Below the pieces are notes generated by a model that did no database searches, was not told where the DNA came from, and saw only the letters and a list, made by a program, of their open reading frames with translations. Positions 48,786-61,199 of a stretch of DNA of 64,000 bases are shown here, piece by piece. Positions within the stretch are counted from its first letter, which is position 1. Every line of letters starts with the position of its first letter. The position numbers were made by a program, and so were the translations under genes. Where the stretch lies: NCBI RefSeq assembly GCF_037975245.1, contig NC_092571.1:20298917-20362916 (forward strand). The letters run 5' to 3'. Source of the DNA: Apostichopus japonicus. Lineage: Eukaryota > Echinodermata > Holothuroidea > Aspidochirotida > Stichopodidae.

Positions 48786-48846
48786 TATTATTATTATTAT
48801 TATTATTTTATTATTATTATTATTATTATTGTTATTATTATTATTC
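48786..48846 (+). repeat. (ATT)n microsatellite
   Basis: About 60 bp of ATT repeats with two small interruptions. Confidence 0.93.
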
Positions 48847-49509
48847 AAGATGGCGCAGTCACTATATCATCTACTAATACATTACTCTATACATATAGTC
48901 CTGATCTAGAGATAAAAAAAAAATAGCAATATTACAAACAGAGCCGAATCTTTCTTGATAAACATTTGCGAATGTCAATCGTGTACGGTTTCAACCTGGC
49001 ATGCACGCTTTAACAGTATTTCGCAGCCATTTACATTCCCGTAAGTATGACTATAATTATGACGGTATGGATTTCTGTAGGATGTTAATACAATAATCTG
49101 ATGTGTAATATTACAAGCAGTGTTTACATTATTTCTTATTAAGTTGACTAAATATACACATTTTATATGTATATATATGTATATATTAATATTCCGTAAG
49201 ACGTCCTAAAACTTGATGTCCAATTTATGTTTGTAGAATGTAAACAATGAAGAATGAGAATATTCTTCAGATATAGGATTATAATATTTACATTCTCTCA
49301 GTACTATACAATATAGAACAGTGCTTGCTTTAATTTATAACTGCGGCAGCATAGACTATATTATATAAATTACGTGTCACCAGGAGCATGTATGTAACAA
49401 TATTTATGTTTCAGCTCGATGCGAAAATTAAGCAAGATATTATTATAGCTACAATTCTCATCGGGTACATCATAATATTAATATTTTCGACTGTACACGT
49501 TTATATGTA

Positions 49510-49640
49510 AAACAGAGTGCTCAATCCACCACGATATAGGCTATACACAGAGTGCTCAGTCTTCACAGAGTGCTCAAGCCACCGCAATATAGGCTCGGCT
49601 GCTCTATAAAGACCCCAGTCCACCGAGAATATAGGCTATA
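49510..49640 (+). repeat. Short local repeats (CAGAGTGCTCA and ATATAGGCT)
   Basis: CAGAGTGCTCA occurs three times and CACCRCRATATAGGCT-type words two to three times within 130 bp, in irregular order. Confidence 0.6.
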
Positions 49641-49649
49641 CACGGTTGT

Positions 49650-52600
49650 CCCACCATCAGCCAAAGAAGTATGGTATAGGTCCTACCCTTATTTGTTGGA
49701 GACGGAAAAACGCCTTAAAATACACACGTAACTTGATGATTTCACATGGACAATATGAGCGCCTTGTATTTCAGCAGGACCGTGGCCACGGAAGTAAAGG
49801 GGTGGAGGAGGGGGGCGGTGAGGCCTGGCCCGATACGTTGACGTTACTCAATATTTAAGGACCCGTCTTAGTGTCTTTGCTTTTAATTTACTCGTTGACA
49901 TTTTCTTGCTCCGATTATGGTTTCCTGAAAGCGAAGTTCTTCCCTTGACCTGGATTAGATGCATGTTCATAAATTAGTAATGTTATAATTCGCATGCCTT
50001 ATCTGTATACTTATAATTATGTTGGGCAACGTTATTGCCATGAATCACGAACTTTCTCTGACTGCACAAATGGAGGGGAAAAAATGCCTTTAATCCATCT
50101 TGTAATCTACAGCCATAATTATTCATTTGATAGTCTCCTTTTTATTTATTATATTTATTTCTCGTTTCTTCTGTAATCTCATATTTCTGCAGCATAGGCC
50201 TTTCACTTTCCTCGCTTGATCATATATCTATTGCATGACAGGCCCACAATCCTGTAATTAAACTCGTGTGCTCGTGCATAAAATGAAGGTGTTTCATACA
50301 CGAATGTAGTGATATAATGGATGGTTTAATAATAAAGAAAAGTTTTTAAATGCTATGATCGAGTGTGATATTTGAAATACGACACTATGTTTCTTTTCAT
50401 ATCGATATCGGGAGCATCAAATGACACGAATGTGCCATGAAACGGTCACAATGAAGATAAGAAAGAAAATATAAATAAAATATTTTATGAAAGATTTACT
50501 GCTTTTGGTTTACATCCAAGACACACTATATGGGAAGAAGAAGGATGGGGGGGGGGGGTGGTGGGGGGGAGAGAAAAGACAGCTGCATATATCTGTTTAA
50601 TATTACACAAAACAAAAATCACATAATCTACAATTTACTACTCGTCAACGTCTATATATACAAAAGTTATGTTTAATGTAAACATAAATAAAACAAAGGA
50701 AGGTTTTTTTAATTGTTATAGCACCACGTTTGAACTGTGTATACGTCGATTAGTGGCTATTGGTAATAGAAACAAAGAGTTGCTAGACTTTGCCTAAAGT
50801 AAGAACTCATTGCTAACTGTACAGATCTTTATAAAATAAATATACAAAAAAATACTAGTTCTATGACGTAATCATATTTGTACAGATAGTTGGGACAGTT
50901 TTCTAATGCTAATATCACTCTAAACTGTCCCCCATATCATGCATCAAAGCACTCTTATTGAAAGTATGAACAGTTCCTAACCTTGATCTTATCATGATAG
51001 TCATATACTGCTCATACTGTCAGTACAAGTTCTTTTGAAGCGGGACATGGTAGTACAATATAGAAAAACAAATTGTCCCAACTGGCTGGATATGTAGATC
51101 ATATAATGAATATTCATTCACGGTAACTATTGTGCAATGTATATTGAACACTATCGAACACTGTTTCAAACTCGCCACAAAAACAAGAGGGTTTTATGCA
51201 ATTATTTGGTGATTAATATCATTCGTCTTTGACAAGAACAAATCAGCCAGATTCATATATGCAAATTAAAGTAATTTTATTTACTGATCTATATCGCCAT
51301 TAGACCTATATTGATAGTGCTATAATGATGAGCGAAATACTTAGTGTATATGTGACCAACGGACTGGTTCCGCGATATAATGCTTACTGTCACTTTCACC
51401 CACTTTGATGCATATTATTATATTGTCGACCTATAAACACTCCACAACCTGTCCGGAAAAATGTGGAGAGTCAGTAGCACACAGAAAAAAAATAATTTCG
51501 TAAATCGTTTGAGGGGATGAAGAAAAAAAATCCCCCAACCAACATCTTTTGTGTAAAGAACAACTTCCCTAACATGCTAAGGTGAATCTGGTTCCGTTTG
51601 GGATATCCTATAGTTTAAATCTTGTCTGGTATAGCTGTCATTGTGTAAATATGGGATGCAACAATACCCAATTTAGGATCTGAACCGTTTACTAGTGTCG
51701 TTTGTTTTCCTTTCATATTTTCAAGGTATAGAATGTTACCAGCGTTGACATTGAAACCAAAGGGCATCATTATATGCCATGTTAAGACGTTCTATATTTT
51801 AGATTCAGTATTAACATGTCAATTACAGAAAATAAAACATGATTGTAATCAGTAATTCTTTAGACGGATAGCGAGTATATACATGGTGGCATGTGGAATA
51901 CGCCACGCACGCATGCTATGGAAATGCAATCAGCTACTTAAAGGGTGTGAAGACTCGTGCACAAAGAAACGTCTCATGCCGGTTATCTGACCTAGTTTCG
52001 AATGAGGTGTAACAGAAGTGTTAGACACCACCATCGATCCCAGAAAATACACACAGCTTGCTACCGTCGGTAATTAGACTCTAGTGTGCAGTCAATACAT
52101 ACAGCTACGATCAATACCTACAACACAGTGTACATAACAGCGATGGACATCTCAGGTCTAGATAAAAGATAACAAGGTATCATGTTTCATTACTGTCTGC
52201 ATTTTGTAGCGACAAGAAGAAAACTTCACTTGCAAGCAACGGAAAGTTAACTTTTGCAGCGCGCGGCACGCGGTTTGGGGCGAGTCTTCAATGCCTTTAA
52301 ACTTGTGAAATGTTTTAATTCTTCTATCTTCAATGTTTCAAAAGTATCCACTTCTGTGAACCGACTTAACGACATTCTTTTGCGCAATGTGAGATCCTTA
52401 ATGTATATCCATATGAATATCTATATAGGCTACTGACAAATCTGTCTACGACGTGCAGCTGCATGGCCAAACGATATACCTCTTTTATCTAACAATCGGC
52501 GTTGGCGAGGAGTTCTACTGAAAAATGTTATCAACGTAATGACAATTGTTTCGCATATTTGGATATTTCTTGCGCCGCTCCCAAATGCATGATGACTTTC

Positions 52601-53185
52601 ACAACTTGTATATTTGAATTATATAGATGTGATAGGCTAAATTGGCCTATGCATGTTTACTGTGCCTAAAGTATATCGTTCCACACAAGAATCATACAAT
52701 CACTGTACACATGCATCGTACCGGGTGAATTTGCATGACAGCATTTGACAGCAATTGACAGCATTTGAAGTTGACACGTTTTCTACCCAAAATGAACTCG
52801 GAGCACACGGGCGTGATGTCATAGAAGCACAATGACAAATACCTTTCAGCTAGTTTCGTTAAAATTGACATCAAATGTTCTACTTCCAAAATTGGGTACA
52901 TTTCATTATGAGTACTACAGTTTTTGTCATATGTATTATGTATTTTAACTTTACATACCATTATGTGGGAATCCTATATATATTCCATCGTCAAATCGAG
53001 CAAGAGGGGAAAAATCATTTTGCTGGCATTTTGCAAATCATTTTGCTGGTATAGTTTGCAACTGTGACGTCACATCTGTTTGCTTCAAGTTCACTATGTT
53101 ACACTCTGGAACAATTTCAATTATCATATCTCGATACCACTGTGTAGGAATTGCTTGTAAGTTTATTGTTCACCAGGATACTTAG
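49650..53185. other. Anonymous sequence
   Basis: G-rich run at 50547-50570, short GACAGCA(A/T)TT direct repeats at about 52737-52768, and TGACGTCA at 53065. No gene was recognised. Confidence 0.45.
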
Positions 53186-53268
53186 AATATGTTCTACTTT
53201 TTTTCAGTCAAAAGCAACGTTTCCTCTGGGACTATCTCTTTAAGGCTTCAACATTCAAAACGACCAAT

Positions 53269-53404
<136 letters not shown>

Positions 53405-54375
53405 GTATGTACAACCTTTTGTGTTTGCTCAAAGCGAGATAATTACTGTAATGTATATTCTTAATGATAACTCTGTCTGCTAGCAGCTGTAGATAAACGA
53501 TACCTCCATTGTCTAACAAGTCGTCAACACGAGACATCTTTACTGGGAAATGTTATTATAAATTGTATGAGTATTATTTCCGCCAAGATAAGGAGGTGTT
53601 TCTGAAGATGGCAACATAAAAAGAGAATAAAGAAAAAAAATGACATTAAAGAATTTAAAAAAAATGGAGATGTCTGTGACTTAGGCCTACATGAGTTGCA
53701 GTCATAGACCTACTATCTTGGTGTGATCAATTTAAAATTGACATTTCTTATGATATGGTACGTTGGCCTTCAATTCATTTCCTTCCATCCGTCGATCTAG
53801 ACAGTGTTATCTGATGGTTAAGCACATTGGAATGTTACATCTGTTTCAAGAAAACAATATATATAGTTTAAGCAAAACTGTGACGAAATATTTCAACCTG
53901 TATAGTTATAGGCCTATATGTCATGTACCTTTGTCAGGCAAAAGTGTCAACAGATGTTGGGTGAGGGTGTAGGAATGGTAGGTTTTAGAATCGGTGGATG
54001 GGTTTTTAGCTGGGAGTTATACTGATGGGGAAAGGTGTGAAAGTCGTGGCAGGGGTCGCGAGGGTTTGAGTGGGGTCAGGGTCGTGGTTTTTCTTTTATT
54101 TCTCTTCTTTTTTGTTTTGTTTTCTTGTTAAGAGACATATATTTATGTATATTTTCAAGTTAAGTACAGGGAGTGCTTTACTCGTTAAGCCATAAAGGTT
54201 GTTTGGAGCACTTCCTTTCACAACTCTTTGTATTTTTGTTACTTCATATGTGCTTATTATTATCACCTGAATGTTGTGATAAAAACAAATAAATAAATGA
54301 AATGAAATATTAAAACCATAAGGTTTTGGAAGACGCGATCTGTTGTGATGTCAGTGAAACCTTGATAGGAAATCA
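53405..54375. other. Anonymous sequence
   Basis: Nothing recognised. TAGGCCTA palindromes lie at 53682 and 53909. Confidence 0.5.
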
Positions 54376-54442
54376 TGATAGTATATCAATCTATATACAG
54401 TGGTCAGCGTGATGTCTATAGAATTAAGTTTCATGATATCAA

Positions 54443-54661
54443 TTGCGCATGCGTAGCTATGCGTAGTACTCACGTAAAACACAACCATCAATCACGGTGT
54501 TCAAGTGTGTGCATTATGCATGCACATACGGTATATAGGGCCTACCATGGAAAGGTTCGCAAGATTCCCCTCATTTTGGTTTGTGTAAATGCGACTTCAA
54601 ATTGTCATCTCTATATTCCTCGGGTTTCCACCTGTACGATATTCATTACGCATGCGCAGTT
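54443..54661. promoter_or_regulatory. Pair of inverted NRF1-like GCGCATGCG sites
   Basis: TGCGCATGCGTA near 54445 and its inverted form TACGCATGCGCA near 54648 flank about 200 bp. Each resembles the NRF1 palindrome YGCGCAYGCGCR with one mismatch. There is no gene nearby to regulate, so function is speculative. Confidence 0.3.
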
Positions 54662-54751
54662 AGAATAAAGACGATGTCCCATTACAACGAGAAGGTCTGG
54701 TAATAATAGCCTAAAAATAGTATAATAAGACTTGCGGTCTCGGATGATTTC

Positions 54752-55360
54752 GCGAAACACAATTTAGACTAGTTTTACCTGTTAACTCAGTTGACCTTTG
54801 ACCCAGACCATAAATCTGTCTTATTTCAAAATTTGCATTATCATTCTCTACATATCGTGTGGTTTAATGCTTTTTTCAACATGTTTTCAAGAAGAAAATG
54901 GCTAAAAACCAATTTTTAGATATCTGACCTTTGAACTCTGACCTTTGACATACGACATTATCAATCACCCAGGCAAGCGTTTACATGGTCAGGCAACCAT
55001 CCACGGAGTTTGACTCAACTTGATTTGGGGTAACGGTCTATGCGCAGTTACGCGACACACTTTTTCGAACAATTTAGGTCATTTTGACTTTTGACCTCAA
55101 TTGACCTTTGGCGCCAACCCTAAAAAACTAACTCTGTCGTATTTTAAAATTTGCCTCATCACTCTCTAGATCTCGTGTCGTTTAATGACTTTGTTGGCAA
55201 GCAGAAAGTTGCTAAACCCCATTTTTTATAGATTTCTTGGCCTTTGACCTATGGGTCATAAATTGCGCAGGCACGAGTACATATAGTTAGGCACCTACTC
55301 ATCAAGTTTAAACTTGCGAGGACTTTGGTCTAGGTGGAATTCGCGACACACATTTTTGCT
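54752..55360 (+). repeat. Two ~296-bp tandem units with TGACCT half-sites
   Basis: Units start at GCGAAACAC (54752), GCGACACAC (55052), and a third truncated GCGACACAC (55343). Each contains TGACCTTTG, TCTGTCKTATTT and AAAATTTGC blocks, and a CTCGTGTCGTTTAATG-type block. Several TGACCT half-sites are arranged as direct repeats: a DR1 at 54792-54804 and a DR4 at 55092-55107. Confidence 0.75.
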
Positions 55361-55702
55361 CACTCACATACACCCTCACTCATCCATTCACTCACGCACT
55401 TACTCTCTCATACACTTCCTCACATTTCTGATGAGGGGGTGAAGTACATATCTCATCTCCCCTATACATTACATGTAAGTAGATGAGATAAACTTCGGAC
55501 GGGTACGTTGTGAAGCTAATCTTGACTGAAAACTGATTACCCAAAATGAATGTGGGCAACATGGCTAGGTTAAACTCACGTGATTCAAGATGATTCCTTT
55601 TTTTCTTTGCCTATATATGTCTTCGCCTCACCCCAGTCACACCCACACCTCTCCCACCACACCCACACCTCCCCACCACACCACATAGACACATTGAGCC
55701 AT

Positions 55703-56314
55703 AGGAAAGGTACTTTTTAAGAAAAAGTCGCCCAGGAAAGAACCTGGGCACGAAAACCAAACTACTGAACGACTGATCCGCTTCTAACCCCAGTCCCCTT
55801 GCATCGGGACTGTGACTGTGTGATCATCGTCAGGTGTGTATCACCATTCCCCTCGAAAGGGAACAGATACTACACATGATCTTAGCCAAAAGGCCGAGAA
55901 GCGATAGGAAAGGTACTTTTTAAGAAAAAGTCACCCAGGAAAGAACCTGGGCACGAAAACCAAACTACCAAACGACTGATCCGCTCTCAGCCCCAGTCCC
56001 CTTGCATCGGGACTGTGACTGTGTGATCATCGTCAGGTGTGCATCACAATATCCGAAGGAAACAGATACTACACATGATCTTAGCCAAAAGGCCGAGAAG
56101 CGATAGGAAAGGTACTTTTTAAGAAAAAGTCACCCAGGAAAGAACCTGGGCACGAAAACCAAACTACCAAACGACTGATCCGCTCTCAGCCCCAGTCCCC
56201 TTGCATCGGGACTGTGACTGTGTGATCATCGTCAGGTGTGTATCACCATTCCCGAAGGGAACAGATACTACACATGATCTTAGCCAAAAGGCCGAGAAGC
56301 GATAGGAAAGGTAC
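55703..56314 (-). repeat. Head-to-tail array of three U2-snRNA-headed structured units
   Basis: Three units occupy 55703-55905 (203 bp), 55906-56104 (199) and 56105-56303 (199), plus an 11-bp start of a fourth. On the minus strand each begins with about 46 nt matching the U2 snRNA 5' end at 44 of 46 positions, from memory of U2. It starts ATCGCTTCTCGG and includes the branch-site pairing GTAGTA. The remaining ~150 nt are not U2. They fold into hairpins: TTCCC/GGGAA; AGTCCC/GGGACT; CCCAGG/CCTGGG; CTTTTT/AAAAAG. No Sm site (AUUUUUG type), stem III/IV or promoter spacing is present, so it is not a normal U2 gene. It best fits a SINE with an snRNA-derived head, or a novel structured RNA repeat. 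Confidence 0.85.
55860..55905 (-). ncRNA. U2 snRNA 5'-domain sequence, array unit 1
   Basis: The complement begins ATCGCTTCTCGG, continues CCTTTTGGCTAAGATCA, and ends GTGTAGTATCTGTTCC. Stem I and the branch-point recognition sequence of U2 are intact. The match stops abruptly after GTTC. Equivalent segments end at 56104 and 56303 in units 2 and 3. Confidence 0.85.
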
Positions 56315-58550
56315 CACTCAAAGGTATACTTAGACTGGACAGTACCAAGTATAATGCATTATACTTCACTGTAAATTTACACACATGCATGTTACTTAGG
56401 TTCATTGTGACTTCGAGTCATCACCGGTAAGTCTTGTTATTTTCTTTTGAGCTCACTCACTAGTGTACAACGGTCATTGGAGCAATGGTTCGTTGCAACA
56501 TTGACATTTGCACAGACATGGATCAAATATGGACAAACAAAATATTTGTTTAAATATTCAGCTCCACCCACCCCTATTGTGTTAGGCAGAACTGTATCTC
56601 GCCTACGTGTTCCTAATGAGTATGCATACAGCAACTTCATGAGTTCTGAAAACAGAAATATTACTTTCCCCTCATGTAATCATCTAGCAATCTGTACACA
56701 GTTCATACACACACACACCTACACATCCATATGGTTCCCTGTTCCCTGCAGGGAGTTTCAATTTGCTTCATGCACGTGCATAGATTGCGGACAGTTTGGT
56801 TGGCAAGCTGTAAGCGAACCCTCGTGTTTGCGCAGATCAGTACCACCTGAGTACGGTGGTCTTTACAAAACGCTACAGTTATTTCACAACTCAAGACGTC
56901 TCCTATGTTTTTTAAACTGTAATTTTTTGTGTGTCTTAACAAGTAGGCAAATTTCTATTATTTAAGATACAAAACCTCGTAAAGTTGACAACATCTCTGT
57001 GATAGTAAGCCACTCAACTAATTTTCATGTATGGCGTTTTAGAAACACCATACCGTACCATAAATCTAAACCGTTCTTTTCTCAATTTTCCCTTCAATTT
57101 CCAGCAAGAATGAGCAATTAAAGAGATATATAAAGTGGTGAAATTCTGACGAAGGGAGACGAAAGAAGTAGACTTCCTTTGTCAATATGTAATACAAATG
57201 ATTCGAGGCATTACCGTACTGTAGTAATTGGCAGATCAGATGGAGAAATTCATTCTTTTCTTCCGTTTTGTTTTTGCTTTCTTTGCTCCCTCCAAACTCA
57301 TGTCAGTAATCTCAGTGGTTTTTACTTGCAAACCCATAGATTATATATTCTATATTCTATATTCTGCAGGCTAGATGTATGAGACCATGTTCTTATAAAT
57401 TCCCCAAAACGATGAGTGGGTGGGTAAGGGGATAGTGATTTATGCGGTTATAGTTTAGCCTTCATATGTGAACGAATGAAGAAACTATCGTTGCATTAGG
57501 TAATGGGGATACTATCTTAAGCGGATGTATGAACAAAACAGATATCGTAAATACATAGGCTATCTATATAGGAACGAAAAAAGGGCAAGCTATATTGTGG
57601 TGTATACTTTGTACATGCATTAAAAAACAAGAACAAATACAGCAACAGAACACTAGAAAACAAACCAAAGGCTGTCCCTTTCGCGTTCCATACATAAAGT
57701 GAATCTAAAGTTACTGGTGAATGCATGATGCAAGTATAGTTTAGAAACTGACTGAAAATAACAGACAAATTACGAAAGATCACATATGAAAATGCACGGC
57801 AAGTAGGTTTTTGAGCTGGGGAAGGGAGGGGGGCACAAAAGGAGGGGTCAAAATATACTCAAGTACACCACGTACATCGTTGGAACCTGCAGTTTGATAT
57901 TGCTAAAAAGCATTGTTGTGCTTTCCATCGTTGTAATTCAATTGAAGAAATATTCAGTTCATTAAACCTGTAAAATTCATTTACAAAAAAAAAGTAACTT
58001 CAGAATTCAATGTTTCCGGGTTTTTTTTTCTCTCTTATCTGTTATTGATACTAGACTGTTAACTGATGAAACGAAAGTCACGTGCAACATTTGTTTTGAT
58101 TGCAATCGCTTCCTATAGTGTGACTTTGAGAGAAAAAACAAAGTTAATTCACTGAGCGGAAATATGTTTTTATCTGCTCTTTTCAGTTCTGGATGGGGAA
58201 TCTTATTAACCGATAGAAATCATTTTTATGCCATCATTTACAGTAGTAAAATCTGGGGTGTTTGACGGAAATTCGCGACAACGCATACCCACCCACAGTG
58301 TTTGTATTAGAAAATGAAATAAAAATGAACAAAATGAACGAAAATAACATTTTTAACATGTTTCTCGTCCCGACCGCATTTTTGTCTTTGCCCCCTTTTT
58401 ACCTTTCTATAACTTTTTTTTTTTTTTTACAAACGGTCGAAAATGCCAGTTTACGTGTGATTTGAACCTTTTGGCATAATTTAAGCGATTTACCTTAGAA
58501 AAGGGCAAGTTACAAATACTAAAAACAGATCAATATTCCGACTGTTACCT
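56315..58550. other. Anonymous sequence with one longer open frame
   Basis: An uninterrupted 172-codon plus-strand frame (56447-56965) is the longest here not caused by a repeat. It has no recognisable domain, repeat or splice context, and minus-strand frames overlap it. I see nothing else supportable. Confidence 0.3.
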
Positions 58551-59021
58551 ACATTCTTGTTGAAAAAAGGCCCGCCCGCCTCCTTCGTTTTTGTGAAATA
58601 GTTCGGACGAGAAACCGCTCCCTTGTTTTTACTATATGCCTAATGGTATATCCCTTTAAGTCGCATCTACGCCTACACCCTGCTTCTGCATGCCGTGATA
58701 AATAAAGGTTACGAGAAGTTCAACGCTAGTCGAAATTCCGAGTGCAGAGCGGCAGGGAAAAAAAATACGTCGCCAAAATTAACTTTTGGTTAATCAAAGA
58801 CGATAAGGCTGCGGCGATCCAAGAATAAAATTCGCCGACTTCCTCGCTTTATCTGAGAGTTCCGTGTATAAGGGTTTTTATAGAAAACGAATTGGATCGA
58901 CGCACGAAAGTGTCGGCGATAGGACTTTATTTGCTAATCGTAAATAATTCTGAAAATCGAGAGAGAGAGCTGTCTCCACGCACATTTCGGGTTACCTCGC
59001 ATTTTTAAGCTATTTGTTTCT

Positions 59022-59093
59022 GTTGCATAGCAACGGGGGACATTCGTAGGTCGGTTGGTTCACGTAAAGTGTGTACACATTTATTGATTGGCT
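59022..59093 (+). promoter_or_regulatory. Promoter-like: X-box and inverted CCAAT
   Basis: GTTGCATAGCAAC (59022-59034) is a near-palindromic RFX-type X-box. ATTGG (59087-59091, in GATTGGCT) is an inverted CCAAT (NF-Y) box. They lie 92 and 27 bp upstream of the ATG at 59114. Upstream sequence from about 58560 is richer in CpG than its surroundings and has a CCCGCCC run. The link to the frame below is inference. Confidence 0.4.
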
Positions 59094-59113
59094 AAGGGTC
59101 TTCGGGGTTTACC

Positions 59114-59338
59114 ATGATGACAGAAAGAGAGAGCGATAGCAAAAAGAAGAAAAAAGACAAAACAAAACAGACGGGGAAAAACATGAACGAGACAGACATT
59201 TGGCTCGCGGCCAAACTATCGTCAATAGAGTTTATTTCTAGGAAATCTGCTATCAAACGTTATCAGGACTTCCTGTCGTGTCTAGTGAAAGGGAAAGAAA
59301 TGGCGGGATGTCTTGCTATATTACGTACGACTGATTAA
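59114..59338 (+). CDS. Putative small or first-exon frame, lysine-rich N terminus
   Basis: The 74-codon frame starts in a good context (ACCATGA). The N-terminal ~25 residues are strongly charged (ERESDSKKKKKDKTKQTGK). Next comes a better-ordered segment, WLAAKLSSIEFISRKSAIKR, then YQDFLSCLVKGKEMAG, ending at TAA. No signal peptide, membrane segment or known domain was recognised. No convincing donor lies before the stop, so it is either a small protein or chance. The X-box/CCAAT pair upstream is the main support. Confidence 0.35.
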   Translation: MMTERESDSKKKKKDKTKQTGKNMNETDIWLAAKLSSIEFISRKSAIKRYQDFLSCLVKGKEMAGCLAILRTTD

Positions 59339-59721
59339 CTTTGTCGTTTGGCAAACAGCCAATTCATTTATTATAAATATGTATACGTGCATGTTTAATA
59401 TTGTTTGCATGCCAGGAGGTACGTGCAACTACTATGGCTGTGCTCATTTATAATAACATAGCCTATATACCGGGATGACAACATAATAACATGAAGTTGC
59501 CATCAGGCCGGCCGGTGTTCAATTTGTGTGTAGTGCGTATGTGTGTGTAAGCGGGAGGGAGTGGCTAATGTCCGTCCTGAGGAGGGTTTAAGGGAGGGGT
59601 CTAAGGGGTGTCAACTTCTCACCTTACCTTTGATAATTTCTTTGGGTAAGGGGGCTTAAATACAAAGTTATCATTTCTATCATTTAAACTCCATTTGATG
59701 TGTATAGTGTAGAAGTTTGAA

Positions 59722-60075
59722 CAGTGGCGTAGGAAGGTACTTTTGAGTGGGGGGAGGGGCTGAAGACTGATGGCCGGCCTGGGGGAGGGTGTCCCCCTCC
59801 CCTTTGGAATTTTTTGCATTTCCAGGTAGCCTCAGATGCAATTTGGTGCAATATAACACACTTCAACACCCACTCCATTTTGTAAACTTAATTTTGTATT
59901 TTCACCAGGCCTTAGATGCAATTTGGTGCTCCAAATGAGATTTTTTTTCTCATTTGGAAATGAAAAAGGGGTTTTCTGACTTGCGAAGCGGGGGGCGGAA
60001 TGATACTTCCGCCCCTCCACATTTTTCACTGGGGGGGCTGGCGCCCCCCCCAGCCCCCCGGTTCCTTCGCCCTTG
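59722..60075. mobile_element. hAT-type MITE, family B, complete (354 bp)
   Basis: The left end is CAGTGGCGTAGGAAGG and the right end GGTTCCTTCGCCCTTG. The exact 8-bp duplication AGTTTGAA lies at 59714-59721 and 60076-60083. The interior is very close to 18118-18481 and 11613-11945, including CGGAATGATACTTCCG. Minus-strand frames over it are repeat translations. Confidence 0.94.
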
Positions 60076-60089
60076 AGTTTGAATGTTGC

Positions 60090-60815
60090 CACATGCCAGC
60101 CGGTATACCACTTTCCGCGTACTACGTGTGTTATATGAATGTGGGCCATTTGGACGAAAGTGGGAATGGTTTCTGTGGAAGAGGCATTCCCCCCGCTCTA
60201 GCCCCCCGTGGCTACGGCCGTGGCTGTCGCAGTTTTTAACATGAAACGTTCAAGTTTTAACCATTCTAATGGGATGTTTCGTAGATAAGTAAAGCCGAAC
60301 GTGTATGTTGTATACGAATGTGTATGCGGGACGAACCTCCCACTGTAGTACATATAACTGCAAGGTTTAAAGGAGAAAATAAGCCCTACAATCGTCACTT
60401 GACCCCAATGTTATAGACATGGACATCTGGGCAGCAAAACATCGTAGGGATACAAAGCATGCGACTTTGCATTTCCGATAGCCCGTTAACCGTCCAAACA
60501 ATTAGCCGATTAACAAGGGCTTACAATAAAGAAAGAATAAACCGGTTGACAGTCAAAATTTCACCGGTTAATTATTTAATTAACGATAGAGGAAAGTTTC
60601 GGTTGTTAAATTATGAATTTTCCAAGAGGAAAATTTCTGACCACTTTCCATGCGGATGTCCATGGTGATATAGATCCTTGTTGTCAATAATCCCCCCTCC
60701 CCCCCAACATTCCACCTCCGCCAAAAAAATCCACGTGGGAGACATCCTAGTTTCAAATTCGTGTCTGGGAGCTGTCATTTTTTTAAACTTTTGATGTCAT
60801 AATGCCACTAGTATC
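60090..60815. other. Anonymous, with a MITE-end scrap
   Basis: CCCCCCGTGGCTACGGCCGTG near 60203-60223 looks like an isolated hAT-like end. Otherwise nothing was recognised. Confidence 0.35.
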
Positions 60816-60820
60816 TAGAA

Positions 60821-61191
60821 CAGTGGTGGGCAACCTTTTTGAATGAATGGGCCAGATATAAGGAGTGAAAAATTGACTGGGCCGCACCTAACCAACGACC
60901 TGCTGTTGATTTCAAACCTTTGATTCCGAGGACTTTCAAGCAATAGGTGCCGTGTGTGTACTTAATCTGTTTTCACAAAAACTTAATATAAATACAGTAC
61001 AGTTGATAATTAATGGGGATAATAGACCTACCTGACAACCTTAATATGTGCCTATAAATTCTAAGCAGCTAGCTCGTTTTTGTGATGATGCAAAATAGAT
61101 TGATATTTTTCTTTTTCTTGCCGAGACATCTCACGGGCCGCAAAAAAAATCACTGGCGGGCCGCATGTGGCCCGCGGACGGTGGGTTGTCC
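60821..61191. mobile_element. hAT-type MITE, ~370 bp, right tip damaged
   Basis: The left end is CAGTGGTGGGCAACCTTTTTG. The right side reads GGCCGCATGTGGCCCGCGG...GTGGGTTGTCC, matching the inverted left end except for the lost outermost bases. GGGCCGCA-type subterminal words are shared with the 43217 element. No clear target duplication. Confidence 0.7.
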
Positions 61192-61199
61192 TTCTAGAT

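Noticed and set aside
55703-56303. Functional U2 snRNA gene cluster
   Set aside because: Only the first 46 nt match U2. The Sm site, 3' domain and upstream promoter spacing are absent, and units abut directly.
56447-56965. 172-codon plus-strand frame as a gene
   Set aside because: No domain, splice or promoter support was found and other frames overlap it; kept only as a low-confidence note.
59832-60149. 105-codon minus-strand frame resembling frames at 11709 and 18323
   Set aside because: The similarity arises because all three lie in the same MITE family. Codon-level conservation could not be shown and the products are low complexity.
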